From positions 1 through 39,830 of the forward strand of contig NZ_JAMOIE010000044.1 in the NCBI RefSeq assembly GCF_024448935.1: a stretch of 39,830 nucleotides of DNA. Reading direction: 5' to 3'. The translations under genes and the position numbers were made by a program. Positions within the stretch are counted from its first letter, which is position 1. Every line of letters begins with the position of its first letter. This DNA comes from Stutzerimonas stutzeri. Lineage in GTDB: Bacteria > Pseudomonadota > Gammaproteobacteria > Pseudomonadales > Pseudomonadaceae. The notes beneath the pieces are model-generated. The model worked only from the letters and a program-made list of their open reading frames with translations, did no database searches and was not told the DNA's origin. Shown here in pieces: positions 8,828-17,292 of this stretch.

Positions 8828-8911
8828 GGCAACGCGCGCCCGCGCGCAGGAGGAACCGGCGTGCCCCCGCCATACTCCAACGCACTTCATCGCCTGGAAA
8901 AGGAGGTCCGC

Positions 8912-11864
8912 ATGCCCAACGGAATGAAGCGCGCACTCATCGGCGTGATGACCGCCCTGATCCTTTATTGCCTGCTCGGTTTTCTGATCCTGCCCGGAGT
9001 GGCGGAGCGTGTCGTCAACCAACAGCTGGCGAAATACGCGACGGTACCGGCTCGCCTGGAGCGGATCGAGCTCAATCCGTTCACCTTGAACTTGAGACTC
9101 CACAACCTTGCACATGGGCGAGCCGGATGCCGAGCAACTGGCGTTCGAGCGGGTATTCGTTGACCTCGATTGGGACAGTCTGTGGAACCGCGCCCTGCAC
9201 TTTTCGAATATCGAGCTCATCGGGCCGAACGCCGAAGTCCTGTTTGACATTGACGGCAAGCTGAACCTGGCCGAGCTGTTCGAGCTGCCCAGCAATGAAG
9301 ATACGCCCGCAGAGGATGAAAAGCCCCTTGCCCTGCGCATCGATCGCCTGCAACTGGCCGGCGGACGGGTGCATTTCGCTGATCAGCGAACCCGGGAGCC
9401 GATCGACTTCCTGCTCGACTCGCTGGAGTTTGAGCTCCTTAACTTTGCGACCCGCTCGGACGACGCCGCTGATGCCGTCCTGGTTGCCAGAGGCCCGGAC
9501 GGATCACGCATCAAATGGAAAGGTCAGCTCAACCTCTCCCCCGTCACGTCCACCGGCCAGCTTGAAATAGATGGGCTGGCACTGAAGACCTTCTGGCCCT
9601 ATGTCCGCGACATGGCACCGCTCGCCCTTAACGAAGGGCAGCTGAGCCTGAAGACCGAGTACCAGCTCGACCTCAGCAAGGGCACTTCACTTCAATTGAG
9701 CGACGCGAGTGCTACGCTGGCATCGCTGAGTATCGATAGCCTCCAAGGCCAGCCATTACTCCGTTTGGAACAGGCAGAGATCGCCCACGCTTCGTTGGAC
9801 TTGCCGAAACGACAACTCACCCTTGGCCAGCTGCGCAGCCAGGCACTGGAGAGCTGGCTGATTCGTGAGCCTGACGGCCAACTCAATTGGCAGCGCTTGC
9901 TTGCCAGCAAGCCAGCACCGCAACCGCAACCGCAGCCAACCGACACAGAGGAGCGACCGGCGCAGGACGAGCCTAAGCCAACGCAGGAAGGTGATACATC
10001 TGATCAGCCTTGGCGGATCGTTCTACGTGACGCTGAACTGCGTAACTATCAGCTGCACCTGGCTGACAAGGTTCCTGAGCCAAACGTCGAACTGGAACTC
10101 GGGCCCCTCGATCTGGACGTGCGCAACTTCGACAGCCGCGGCACAGCTCCGATGGAGCTCAAGCTGACCACCGAGGTCGGTAAACAAGGTTCGCTACTTG
10201 CCGAAGGCCAGCTGACATTGACCCCCATGCAGGGGAGCTTCGACGTCACGCTGGCAGGCATCGACTTGCGCTTGGCGCAGCCCTATTTGTCGCCGTTCGT
10301 TCACCTGGAGTTACGCAGCGGACTGCTGGCGAGCCAGCTTGCGGTCGAGCTGACGGGCGTCGAGCCGCTGGCCTTTCATATGGGCGGTTCCGCCGAGATC
10401 ACCCAGCTTCATACGCTCGACACCATTCAGGACCGTGACTTGGTGAAATGGCAGTCGTTGCAGGCCAGCGGTCTGGGCTATAGCTATCCGAACGCGCTGC
10501 AGATCGAAAAGATCGACCTTAACCAGCCCTATGCTCGCTTCATTATCAACCCGGACCTGACGACCAACATCAACGACCTGTTGGTAGACAAGCCCTCAGC
10601 TTCGCCCAACCAAGAGGCTCCACCCTCCGAAGCACCCGCCTCCCCAGACGAGCCAGACGTGCCCTTCGCGTTGCGGATTGGCGGTATTCAGATAGCTGAC
10701 GGCTCAGCCAACTTCTCCGACCTCAGTCTGCGCCCGCCCTTCATCACGGCCATCGAGGATCTCGGTGGGAGCATCGGCACCCTCGATAACCGTCAGCACA
10801 ACGCTGCCAGCGTTGATATAGAGGGCAAGGTTGATCGTTACGCACCCGTGAGCATCGAGGGCAGCCTGACGCCTTTCGAGCCGCTCCAGAGCCTCGACAT
10901 CACCACCCGCTTCAGGCAGGTCGAACTGACCACGCTCTCGCCCTATTCCGCCAAGTTCGCGGGCTATCGCATTCGCAAGGGACGGCTCAACCTGGATTTG
11001 CATTACCGTATCCAACAAGGGCAGCTGAACGCTGAAAACGAAGTGGTGCTGGAAGAGCTGCAGCTGGGCGAAAAAGTCGACAGCGAGCAGGCCGTAGATC
11101 TGCCGGTGCGCCTTGCGGTGGCGCTATTGAAAGACAGTAGCGGCACCATTGCGCTCAAGATTCCCGTGCAGGGAGATCTGAAGAATCCGCAGTTCGACGT
11201 GGTGCCCATCATCTGGCAGACGTTACGCAATCTGATAGTACGGGCAGCCAGGTCACCCTTCAAATTCCTTGGAGGGCTGGTCGGTCGCGAACAGGCGGAT
11301 CTTAGCCAGATTCTTTTCCTGCCCGGTAGCAGCGAACTGGACAGCAGCGCGCGCAGTAAGCTCGAGGCGCTGGCCAGCGCACTCAAGGAGCGCCCCGCAC
11401 TCCGCCTGGAGGTCGAAGGCATGAGTGCTCCGGCAGTGGACGGCGCACTGCTCGCCGAACAGTGGCTGGAGCGTGAATATCAGCAGACCTGGTATAAAGT
11501 TTTGCAGCGACGCGGTGATACCGTTCCCGCCGATCCGTCCATGCTCGAAATCGCTGAAGAAGAAAAGACTGCCATGCTGGAAGGAATCTATCGCAGTCGC
11601 CTGCAGAGACAACCTCCCGCCGAGTGGCAAAGTCTCGACGTCGAAACCCGCGCGCGACAGCTTCGGCAAGCAATTCTAAGCAGTCGTGAAACCAGCACGG
11701 CACTGCTGCGCCGCCTGAGCCGTGCACGGGCCGCCAGCATCAGGGATTACCTGGTGGACAACGCAGGGCTGACAGCAGACCGGGTGTACCTGCTCGATAC
11801 CGGCATCACCCAGACTGTCCAGGACGGTGGAGTCCCAACGGTTCTGCATCTGGAGGCGGAATGA
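8912..11864 (+). pseudogene. DUF748 (AsmA-like) envelope protein, interrupted by a 1-nt frameshift
   Basis: The first part (8912-9109) encodes MPNGMKRALIG, a membrane helix (about residues 10-30), then RIELNPFTLNLRLHNL. The frame then shifts, and 9108-11864 continues with HMGEPDAEQLAFERV to the end. Removing one T at 9108/9109 joins both parts into one normal protein of about 983 residues. DUF748 proteins are inner-membrane-anchored periplasmic proteins of the AsmA-like type. Two proline-rich linkers and an OmpA-like C-terminal segment (LFLPGSSELD) are visible. AGGAGG at 8901-8906 supports the start. It is either a genuine broken gene or a sequencing error; a truncated product could start at TTG 9108 or ATG 9114. 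Its stop overlaps the next gene by four bases. Confidence 0.85.
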
Positions 11865-12169
11865 AAACAATCGGGCGTCATTGGAAGATGGTCTTCCTGT
11901 TCGCGGCCAGCTTGGCGAGTTCGATAGCCGGCGCCGACACCCTCCGCTGTGGAAGCAACCTGATCAACACCGGCGACCGCACCTTTGAAGTCGAGCGTAA
12001 ATGTGGCCAGCCTGTTCAGCGTGATCTGGTGGGCTACACACTGGGCCCAAACCAACGCCGGGAAATGATGCGCGAGGAATGGGTATACGGCCCCGACAAT
12101 GGCGTATTCAACATCCTCACATTCGAGGGAAACCGACTGGTACGGATCGAAACCAGCCGAGCGAATTGA
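11861..12169 (+). CDS. DUF2845 secreted protein, first copy
   Basis: This protein of 102 residues has an N-terminal signal peptide (MKTIGRHWKMVFLFAASLASSIAGA, cleavage probably after AGA). The mature part contains the paired-cysteine pattern of DUF2845: LRCGSNL and, about 20 residues on, RKCGQP. EEWVYGP and LTFEGNRLVRIE complete the domain. The two cysteines could form a disulfide in the periplasm. Its ATG overlaps the stop of the DUF748 gene, so the two are coupled. Function is unknown. Confidence 0.85.
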   Translation: MKTIGRHWKMVFLFAASLASSIAGADTLRCGSNLINTGDRTFEVERKCGQPVQRDLVGYTLGPNQRREMMREEWVYGPDNGVFNILTFEGNRLVRIETSRAN

Positions 12170-12182
12170 TCAGGCAGTCACC

Positions 12183-12488
12183 ATGCAAAAAAGTGCCGTA
12201 CTGGCTGCGCTTACCATCACGTTCTATGCGCTACATGCGCAGGCCTCCTCGACCTTTCGTTGCGGACGCAACCTCGTCAGCCTGCGAGCCTCGACAGCCG
12301 AAGTACAAGCCAAGTGCGGTGAGCCCAGCAGTCGTGCACTGACCGGGTACAAGGAGCTGATCGACGAATACGGTTTTCGTCAGGAGGTGCAGATTGAAGA
12401 GTGGACCTATGGCCCCACTAATGGCATGTACCATTTTTTGCGCTTCGAGGGTAACCGCCTCAGCAATATCGATAGCGAACGAGGCTGA
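12183..12488 (+). CDS. DUF2845 secreted protein, second copy
   Basis: This protein of 101 residues is paralogous to the preceding gene. It has a signal peptide (MQKSAVLAALTITFYALHAQA) followed by FRCGRNL, AKCGEPSS, EEWTYGPTNGMYHFLRFEGNRLSNI. The tandem copies keep both cysteines and the E-W-x-Y-G-P motif but differ between them, so the duplication is old. I chose the ATG at 12183 because it gives a clean signal peptide; it is 13 bases after the previous stop. Function is unknown. Confidence 0.85.
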   Translation: MQKSAVLAALTITFYALHAQASSTFRCGRNLVSLRASTAEVQAKCGEPSSRALTGYKELIDEYGFRQEVQIEEWTYGPTNGMYHFLRFEGNRLSNIDSERG

Positions 12489-12497
12489 CCGGCAACG

Positions 12498-12527
12498 CTG
12501 GAACCCGCTGCAAGCTGTGGGTTCCAG
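12498..12527. terminator. Hairpin between convergent DUF2845 and BON genes
   Basis: CTGGAACCC (12498-12506) pairs perfectly with GGGTTCCAG (12519-12527). The loop contains CTGCAAGCTG, the motif of the heptad repeats found elsewhere in this window. It could serve as terminator for both converging genes, although neither side has a T run. Confidence 0.5.
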
Positions 12528-12541
12528 TGTGGCCTGACCCG

Positions 12542-12937
12542 TCAGTCGACCGCTTTCAGACCGTCAGCAGAAACGTCTTTGACGCCTTCGATCGTCTTGG
12601 CCTTGTCGATGGCCATCTCGCGCTGTGCTTCGGTGGCCACAGTACCGGACAGTGAAACCACGCCGTTGTTGGTTTCGACTTCAATCTCCATGCCTGGAGT
12701 CGAGTCGCCAGCAAGCAGAGCAGATTTGACTTTAGTAGTAATCCAGGTGTCGGACATCGCCTCGCCCGCTTCGCCTGCGGTGCGCTCAGCGGCGTCCACG
12801 GTGTCGCTGGCGGCCAACATCATTGGTTGGGCCTCGTCAAATGCAGGCGTGGTGTCGGCGAACGCAGCCCCTGCCAGCGGCAAACTCAAGGCAGTCGCAA
12901 TGGCGGCAGCAGTAATAGAGGTCTGGATCTTGTTCAT
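12542..12937 (-). CDS. BON-domain periplasmic protein (OsmY-like)
   Basis: A signal peptide (MNKIQTSITAAAIATALSLPLAGAAFA) precedes a linker and one BON domain (about residues 60-131: TWITTKVKSALLAG...NNGVVSLSGTV...VSADGLKAVD). BON domains bind membranes or envelope structures, and OsmY relatives respond to osmotic or envelope stress. I chose the ATG at 12937 because CAGGAG lies eight bases upstream; a GTG three codons earlier directly abuts that site and is unlikely. The gene is downstream of pnp but has its own sigma-54 promoter and is separated from pnp by a terminator. Confidence 0.9.
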   Translation of the reverse strand: MNKIQTSITAAAIATALSLPLAGAAFADTTPAFDEAQPMMLAASDTVDAAERTAGEAGEAMSDTWITTKVKSALLAGDSTPGMEIEVETNNGVVSLSGTVATEAQREMAIDKAKTIEGVKDVSADGLKAVD

Positions 12938-13000
12938 GAGCGGCACTCCTGTTTTCTCATAGTAACTACGGTATATCTCCGCAGATTCACCTAATAGACC

Positions 13001-13015
13001 GCAAGCTACGTGCCA
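13001..13015 (-). promoter_or_regulatory. Sigma-54 (-24/-12) promoter of the BON gene
   Basis: On the minus strand this reads TGGCACGTAGCTTGC, matching every fixed base of the consensus TGGCACG-N4-TTGC. Transcription would begin near 12990, giving a leader of about 53 bases. AT-rich DNA (13021-13065) lies directly upstream, as expected where IHF bends such promoters. Confidence 0.75.
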
Positions 13016-13086
13016 AGCTTAAAATTTAAAAATATCCTTAATATTCAACAATATAAGACTTAGTAGTGCCGCTATGCCACTAGCAC

Positions 13087-13118
13087 TCTGCATGTTTCGA
13101 TCAAGCGAAGCGTGCAGA
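13087..13118. promoter_or_regulatory. Dyad upstream of the sigma-54 promoter
   Basis: An imperfect 13-bp inverted repeat (TCTGCA...TGCAGA at its ends, TTTCG/CGAAG inside, six-base centre) lies about 75-105 bp upstream of the -24 element, where an enhancer-binding protein would bind. The regulator is not identified. Confidence 0.4.
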
Positions 13119-13159
13119 CTGCAATGCGCGCAACGTCGTGACCGGTATTTCGCCATCGC

Positions 13160-13190
13160 AAAAAAAAAAAGCCCCGAGGGGCTCTTTTTT
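13160..13190 (-). terminator. Intrinsic terminator after pnp
   Basis: The hairpin GCCCC-GAG-GGGC (13171-13182) is flanked by a long A run on its left, which is the T run for minus-strand transcription, and by T6 on its right. It lies shortly after the pnp stop. Confidence 0.85.
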
Positions 13191-13202
13191 CACCGGGGTG
13201 CT

Positions 13203-15308
13203 TTATGCGCCCGATGCTTCGGCAGCAGCCACATCCTTGATCGACAGTTTGATACGGCCGCGGTTGTCGACGTCCAGCACCAGGACTTTCACTTCCTGGC
13301 CTTCCTTGAGCACGTCGGTAACCTTCTCGACGCGCTGATCGCTCAGCATCGAGATGTGCACCAGCCCATCCTTGCCCGGCAAGATGTTGACGAAGGCTCC
13401 GAAATCGACGATGCGCTCAACCTTGCCAACGTAGATCTTGCCGATCTCGGCCTCAGCGGTGATCCCGAGAACGCGCTGCTTGGCAGCCTCTGCCGCCTCC
13501 TTGGTTTCACCGAAGATCTTGATCGAACCGTCGTCTTCGATGTCGATCGAGGCTTTGGTTTCTTCGCAGATGCTGCGGATGGTGGCGCCACCCTTGCCGA
13601 TGACGTCGCGGATCTTGTCCTGGTCGACCTTCATCGCAATCATGGTCGGCGCGTTGGCCGACAGCTCTGTACGCGACTGACCGATGACCTGGTTCATCTG
13701 GCCGAGAATGTTCAGACGCGCTTCAAGCGCCTGACCCAGCGCGATTTCCATGATCTCTTCGGTGATGCCCTGGATCTTGATGTCCATCTGCAGCGCGGTC
13801 ACGCCCCTGGAAGTACCGGCCACCTTGAAGTCCATGTCCCCCAGATGATCTTCGTCACCCAGAATATCGGTCAGAACCGCGAACTTTTCGCCTTCCTTCA
13901 CCAGCCCCATGGCGATGCCGGCCACCGGAGCCTTCATCGGCACACCCGCGTCCATCAGCGCCAGGGAGGCACCACAGACCGAGGCCATCGAACTGGAGCC
14001 GTTGGACTCGGTGATTTCCGAGACCACCCGAATGGTATAAGGGAACTCATCGGCACTCGGCAGCATGGCCGCGACCGAACGGCGAGCCAGACGGCCGTGA
14101 CCGATTTCGCGGCGACCGGTAGCGCCCATGCGGCCACACTCACCCACCGAGTAAGGCGGGAAGTTGTAGTGCAGCATGAAGGGATCTTTCTTCTCGCCTT
14201 CAAGGGTGTCGAGCAGCTGCGCGTCACGGGCGGTGCCGAGGGTGGCAACGACCAGAGCCTGGGTTTCGCCACGGGTGAACAGCGCCGAACCGTGGGTCTT
14301 GGCCAGCACACCAATTTCGATGTTCAGACCCCGAACAGTGCGGGCGTCGCGACCGTCGATGCGCGGCTTACCGTTGACGATGTTCTCGCGAACGGTGCGG
14401 TACTCGATTTCGCCGAAGGCTTCTTTGACTTCGCCAGCTGTCGGCTGGCCCACCTCACCGGAGAATTTGGCTACGACCTGTTCTTTCAGCTCACCCAGGC
14501 GCGCGTAGCGGTCCTGCTTGATGGTGATGGTGTACGCCTGCGAGATGGCCTCGCCGAATTCGCTGCGAATGGCATTGAGCAGTTGAGTATTTTCAGCCTT
14601 TGGCTGCCAATCCCAGGTCGGCTTGCCCGCTTCGGCTGCCAGCTCGGTAACGGCCTGCACTACGGCCTGGAACTCGTCGTGAGCGAAGAGCACCGCGCCC
14701 AGCATCTGGTCTTCGGTCAGCTCTTTGGCTTCCGACTCGACCATCAGTACGGCATCTTTGGTACCGGCAACGACCATGTCCAGGCTCGAGGCCTTGAGCT
14801 GCGCGTAGGTCGGGTTCAACAGGTAGCCGGTTTCCGGGTGGAAGGCGACGCGAGCAGCACCGATCGGACCGTTGAACGGAATGCCGGAAATCGCCAGCGC
14901 AGCCGAAGTACCGATCATCGCAGCGATGTCCGGATCAGTCTTCTTGCTGGTCGAAACGACCGTACAGATCACCTGGACTTCGTTCTGGAAGCCTTCGGGA
15001 AACAGCGGACGGATCGGGCGGTCGATCAGGCGCGAGGTCAGGGTTTCCTTTTCGGAAGGTCGCGCTTCACGCTTGAAGAAACCGCCTGGGATCTTGCCGG
15101 CCGCGTAGGTCTTTTCCTGGTAGTGAACCGAGAGCGGGAAAAAGCCCTTGCTCGGATCAGCAGTCTTGGCGCCGGTGACAGCAACCAGCACGGTCACGTC
15201 GTCATCAACGGTGACCAGCACGGCACCACTGGCTTGACGGGCAATACGGCCAGTCTCGAGGGTTACGGTCGATTGACCGAATTGAAATTTCTTGATTACC
15301 GGGTTCAC
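13203..15308 (-). CDS. pnp: Polynucleotide phosphorylase
   Basis: PNPase is the phosphorolytic 3'-5' exoribonuclease and degradosome component. The protein of 701 residues has two RNase PH-like domains; the second contains DGRDARTVR and [14 protein letters not shown] domain with IGKGG at residues 570-574 follows, then a C-terminal S1 domain ([31 protein letters not shown]). I chose the GTG at 15308 (protein begins [11 protein letters not shown]), which follows GGAACC and gives the usual length; an upstream extension would read into a repeat-filled gap. It is last in the rimP-pnp operon. Confidence 0.96.
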   Translation of the reverse strand: MNPVIKKFQFGQSTVTLETGRIARQASGAVLVTVDDDVTVLVAVTGAKTADPSKGFFPLSVHYQEKTYAAGKIPGGFFKREARPSEKETLTSRLIDRPIRPLFPEGFQNEVQVICTVVSTSKKTDPDIAAMIGTSAALAISGIPFNGPIGAARVAFHPETGYLLNPTYAQLKASSLDMVVAGTKDAVLMVESEAKELTEDQMLGAVLFAHDEFQAVVQAVTELAAEAGKPTWDWQPKAENTQLLNAIRSEFGEAISQAYTITIKQDRYARLGELKEQVVAKFSGEVGQPTAGEVKEAFGEIEYRTVRENIVNGKPRIDGRDARTVRGLNIEIGVLAKTHGSALFTRGETQALVVATLGTARDAQLLDTLEGEKKDPFMLHYNFPPYSVGECGRMGATGRREIGHGRLARRSVAAMLPSADEFPYTIRVVSEITESNGSSSMASVCGASLALMDAGVPMKAPVAGIAMGLVKEGEKFAVLTDILGDEDHLGDMDFKVAGTSRGVTALQMDIKIQGITEEIMEIALGQALEARLNILGQMNQVIGQSRTELSANAPTMIAMKVDQDKIRDVIGKGGATIRSICEETKASIDIEDDGSIKIFGETKEAAEAAKQRVLGITAEAEIGKIYVGKVERIVDFGAFVNILPGKDGLVHISMLSDQRVEKVTDVLKEGQEVKVLVLDVDNRGRIKLSIKDVAAAEASGA

Positions 15309-15390
15309 GGTGGTTCCTTCTCTTTGTTGCCTTGGGGGAAATCGGCGGAAACGGCGGGAGTCGGACCCGATCGCTCCTGCAAAAGCCAAA

Positions 15391-15461
15391 AAGCTGAAAG
15401 CTCGAAGCTGAAAGCGGAGGATTCCCCCCCGACCCACAACTTCAAGCTTCCAGCTTCCAGC
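15391..15461. repeat. Inverted heptad-repeat element between rpsO and pnp
   Basis: Four tandem 7-mers of type AAGCTGA (15391-15418) are followed by a C-rich centre and then three 7-mers of the complementary type TTCCAGC (15441-15461). The two arms can pair into a long hairpin in the rpsO-pnp transcript. Related elements occur at 17179, 35744 and 39776. Confidence 0.6.
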
Positions 15462-15471
15462 TCGCTACGTC

Positions 15472-15741
15472 TTAGCGACGCAGACCCAGACGACCGATCA
15501 GGGTGCTGTAACGAGTAGTGTCCTTGCCCTTCAGGTAATCCAGCAGCTTACGACGCTGGTTAACCATACGGATCAGACCACGACGGGAGTGGTGATCTTT
15601 GCCGTTGGCCTTGAAGTGACCTTGCAGCTTGTTGATGTTGGCGGTCAGCAGGGCTACCTGCACTTCCGGAGAACCGGTATCGCCTTCAGCTTGCTTGTAC
15701 TCGTTAACGATCTGGATTTTTTCTTCAACGCTAAGTGCCAT
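15472..15741 (-). CDS. rpsO: 30S ribosomal protein S15
   Basis: S15 binds the central domain of 16S rRNA early in 30S assembly. The 89-residue length and the sequence [33 protein letters not shown] (first part) with [21 protein letters not shown] are diagnostic. A GGAGCC ribosome site precedes the ATG. In enterobacteria S15 represses its own mRNA through leader structure; here the leader carries two perfect hairpins (15766-15779, 15826-15849). Confidence 0.98.
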   Translation of the reverse strand: MALSVEEKIQIVNEYKQAEGDTGSPEVQVALLTANINKLQGHFKANGKDHHSRRGLIRMVNQRRKLLDYLKGKDTTRYSTLIGRLGLRR

Positions 15742-15765
15742 GATGGGCTCCTTCTTTGAACAGGC

Positions 15766-15779
15766 CGGGACATGTCCCG
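15766..15779 (-). promoter_or_regulatory. Palindrome in the rpsO leader
   Basis: CGGGACATGTCCCG is perfectly self-complementary and lies about 25 bases before the rpsO ATG. It could be an S15 autoregulatory element or an RNase site; no published pseudoknot is matched. Confidence 0.35.
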
Positions 15780-15825
15780 TGTTAGTAAAAGGAGTGACCG
15801 TGCCTGCCGACAGCCACCCTCATCA

Positions 15826-15849
15826 CGCCCGCCACCGAAGCGGCGGGCG
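15826..15849 (-). other. Stable hairpin between truB and rpsO
   Basis: CGCCCGCC (15826-15833) pairs with GGCGGGCG (15842-15849) around an eight-base loop, just after the truB stop. With no T run it is more likely an RNA-stability or processing hairpin than a terminator. Confidence 0.4.
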
Positions 15850-15855
15850 CACCGG

Positions 15856-16773
15856 TCATTCCGACCGAATCAATCGACGCGGCGCGATACGCCCGTCTTC
15901 GCTCACCTCACCGATACCGATGAAGCGACCATTTTGGTCCTGCACCCTTAGCATGCCGAACTTAGGCGCTTCCGGCGCACGTACCGGCTGGCCATGCAAC
16001 CAATAAAACGCGCTGTGCTCAGAAAGTTGCAGTAGAGGCCAATGCTCAAGCCCGCTATCCACTGGTTTCAGAAAGGCATCTACCGCTTCTGCTCCGCCTT
16101 CTGCGTGAGCCTGCTCGAGCTCTTCAAGACTGACCGTCTGGCTGAGATCGAACGGCCCGGCTTGAGTTCTACGCAGCTCAGCGACGTGCGCACCACAACC
16201 CAACGCGTGCCCGATATCCTCGACCAACGTCCGGACATAGGTGCCTTTGCTACAGGCAACCGCCAGCCGCGCACGGTCATCCTCAAGCGAGAGCAAATCC
16301 AGGCGCGCAATGGTAACAGAACGCGGCTCGCGCTCCACTACCTCTCCTGCTCGCGCCAGCTTGTACAGCGGCTGGCCATCGCGCTTGAGTGCCGAATACA
16401 TCGGCGGCACTTGCTGCAGATCACCGCGAAATTGTGGCAAAAGCGCTTCTAGCTGCGCTTGGCTGACGGCGACCGGCTTACGCTCGATCACCTCACCTTC
16501 TGCATCGGCCGTGGTAGTGGTCACACCGAGCTGGGCTACGGTCTCGTAGCCCTTATCAGCATCCAGCAAATATTGGGAGAACTTGGTAGCTTCCCCGAAG
16601 CACAGTGGCAGTACACCGGTGGCCAGCGGGTCCAGACTACCGGTATGCCCGGCTTTCTCGGCGTTGAGCAACCAGCGAACTTTCTGCAGGGCGGCGTTCG
16701 ATGTGAAGCCGCGAGGTTTGTCGAGAAGAATGATGCCGCTGACCGCACGGCGGATGCGTTTTACCTGGGCCAA
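15856..16773 (-). CDS. truB: tRNA pseudouridine-55 synthase
   Basis: TruB makes pseudouridine 55 in the T-loop of tRNAs. The 305-residue protein carries [23 protein letters not shown], with the catalytic aspartate at residue 48, and [19 protein letters not shown]. The TruB C-terminal domain extends past residue 230 and ends in a basic tail. The gene starts four bases after the rbfA stop. Confidence 0.97.
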   Translation of the reverse strand: MAQVKRIRRAVSGIILLDKPRGFTSNAALQKVRWLLNAEKAGHTGSLDPLATGVLPLCFGEATKFSQYLLDADKGYETVAQLGVTTTTADAEGEVIERKPVAVSQAQLEALLPQFRGDLQQVPPMYSALKRDGQPLYKLARAGEVVEREPRSVTIARLDLLSLEDDRARLAVACSKGTYVRTLVEDIGHALGCGAHVAELRRTQAGPFDLSQTVSLEELEQAHAEGGAEAVDAFLKPVDSGLEHWPLLQLSEHSAFYWLHGQPVRAPEAPKFGMLRVQDQNGRFIGIGEVSEDGRIAPRRLIRSE

Positions 16774-16776
16774 ACC

Positions 16777-17166
16777 TTACTCTCCAAGATCGTCGCTGTG
16801 CTTGCGGTCTTCTGCTACAGCGCGCTCGATGAGCGAAGTCAGCTCGACACCACGACGCACACTGGCGTCGTAGTTGAAATGTAACTGCGGCACGGTACGA
16901 AGCTTCATCGCCTTGCCCAGCTGCATTCGCAGGAAACCGCTGGCATCGTTGAGAATCCGGAGATTACCCTTGACCGCATCTTCATCGTCATCCTTGCCCA
17001 TGACCGTAATGAAAATCTTGGCATGGGACAGGTCACGACTGACCTCGACTGCCGTGATGGTTATCAGACCCAGACGGGGATCCTTGACTTCACGCTGGAT
17101 GAGCTGCGCCAACTCGCGCTGCATCTGATCGCCAATACGCTGGGTACGGCTGAATTCTTTGGCCAT
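16777..17166 (-). CDS. rbfA: 30S ribosome-binding factor A
   Basis: RbfA assists late maturation of 16S rRNA in the 30S subunit. The 129-residue protein begins [19 protein letters not shown] and has the KH-like core [30 protein letters not shown] chose the ATG at 17166; a longer reading frame upstream only translates the repeat-filled gap behind infB. It lies between infB and truB, the order conserved across gammaproteobacteria. Confidence 0.96.
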   Translation of the reverse strand: MAKEFSRTQRIGDQMQRELAQLIQREVKDPRLGLITITAVEVSRDLSHAKIFITVMGKDDDEDAVKGNLRILNDASGFLRMQLGKAMKLRTVPQLHFNYDASVRRGVELTSLIERAVAEDRKHSDDLGE

Positions 17167-17178
17167 ATAAAGCTGCCT

Positions 17179-17292
17179 CAAACTGCAAGCTGCAAGTTGC
17201 AAGCTGTGAAATTTTTCAGCCACAAAACCAAACGGCAAGCCCAATCGGACGGCCGAAGCCACCTCTTGAAGCTTGCCGCTTGCAGCTGCTGT
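17179..17292. repeat. Inverted heptad-repeat element between infB and rbfA
   Basis: Four tandem CAAGCTG-type 7-mers (17179-17206) face four complementary CTTGCAG-type 7-mers (17265-17292) across about 58 bp. The second arm ends at the infB stop codon. In RNA the arms could form a large hairpin between two essential genes. Confidence 0.6.

Noticed and set aside
13074..15518. Long open frame of 814 codons antisense to pnp
   Set aside because: It mirrors pnp codon by codon, as GC-rich genes commonly allow, has no recognisable domain, and pnp is unmistakable on the other strand.
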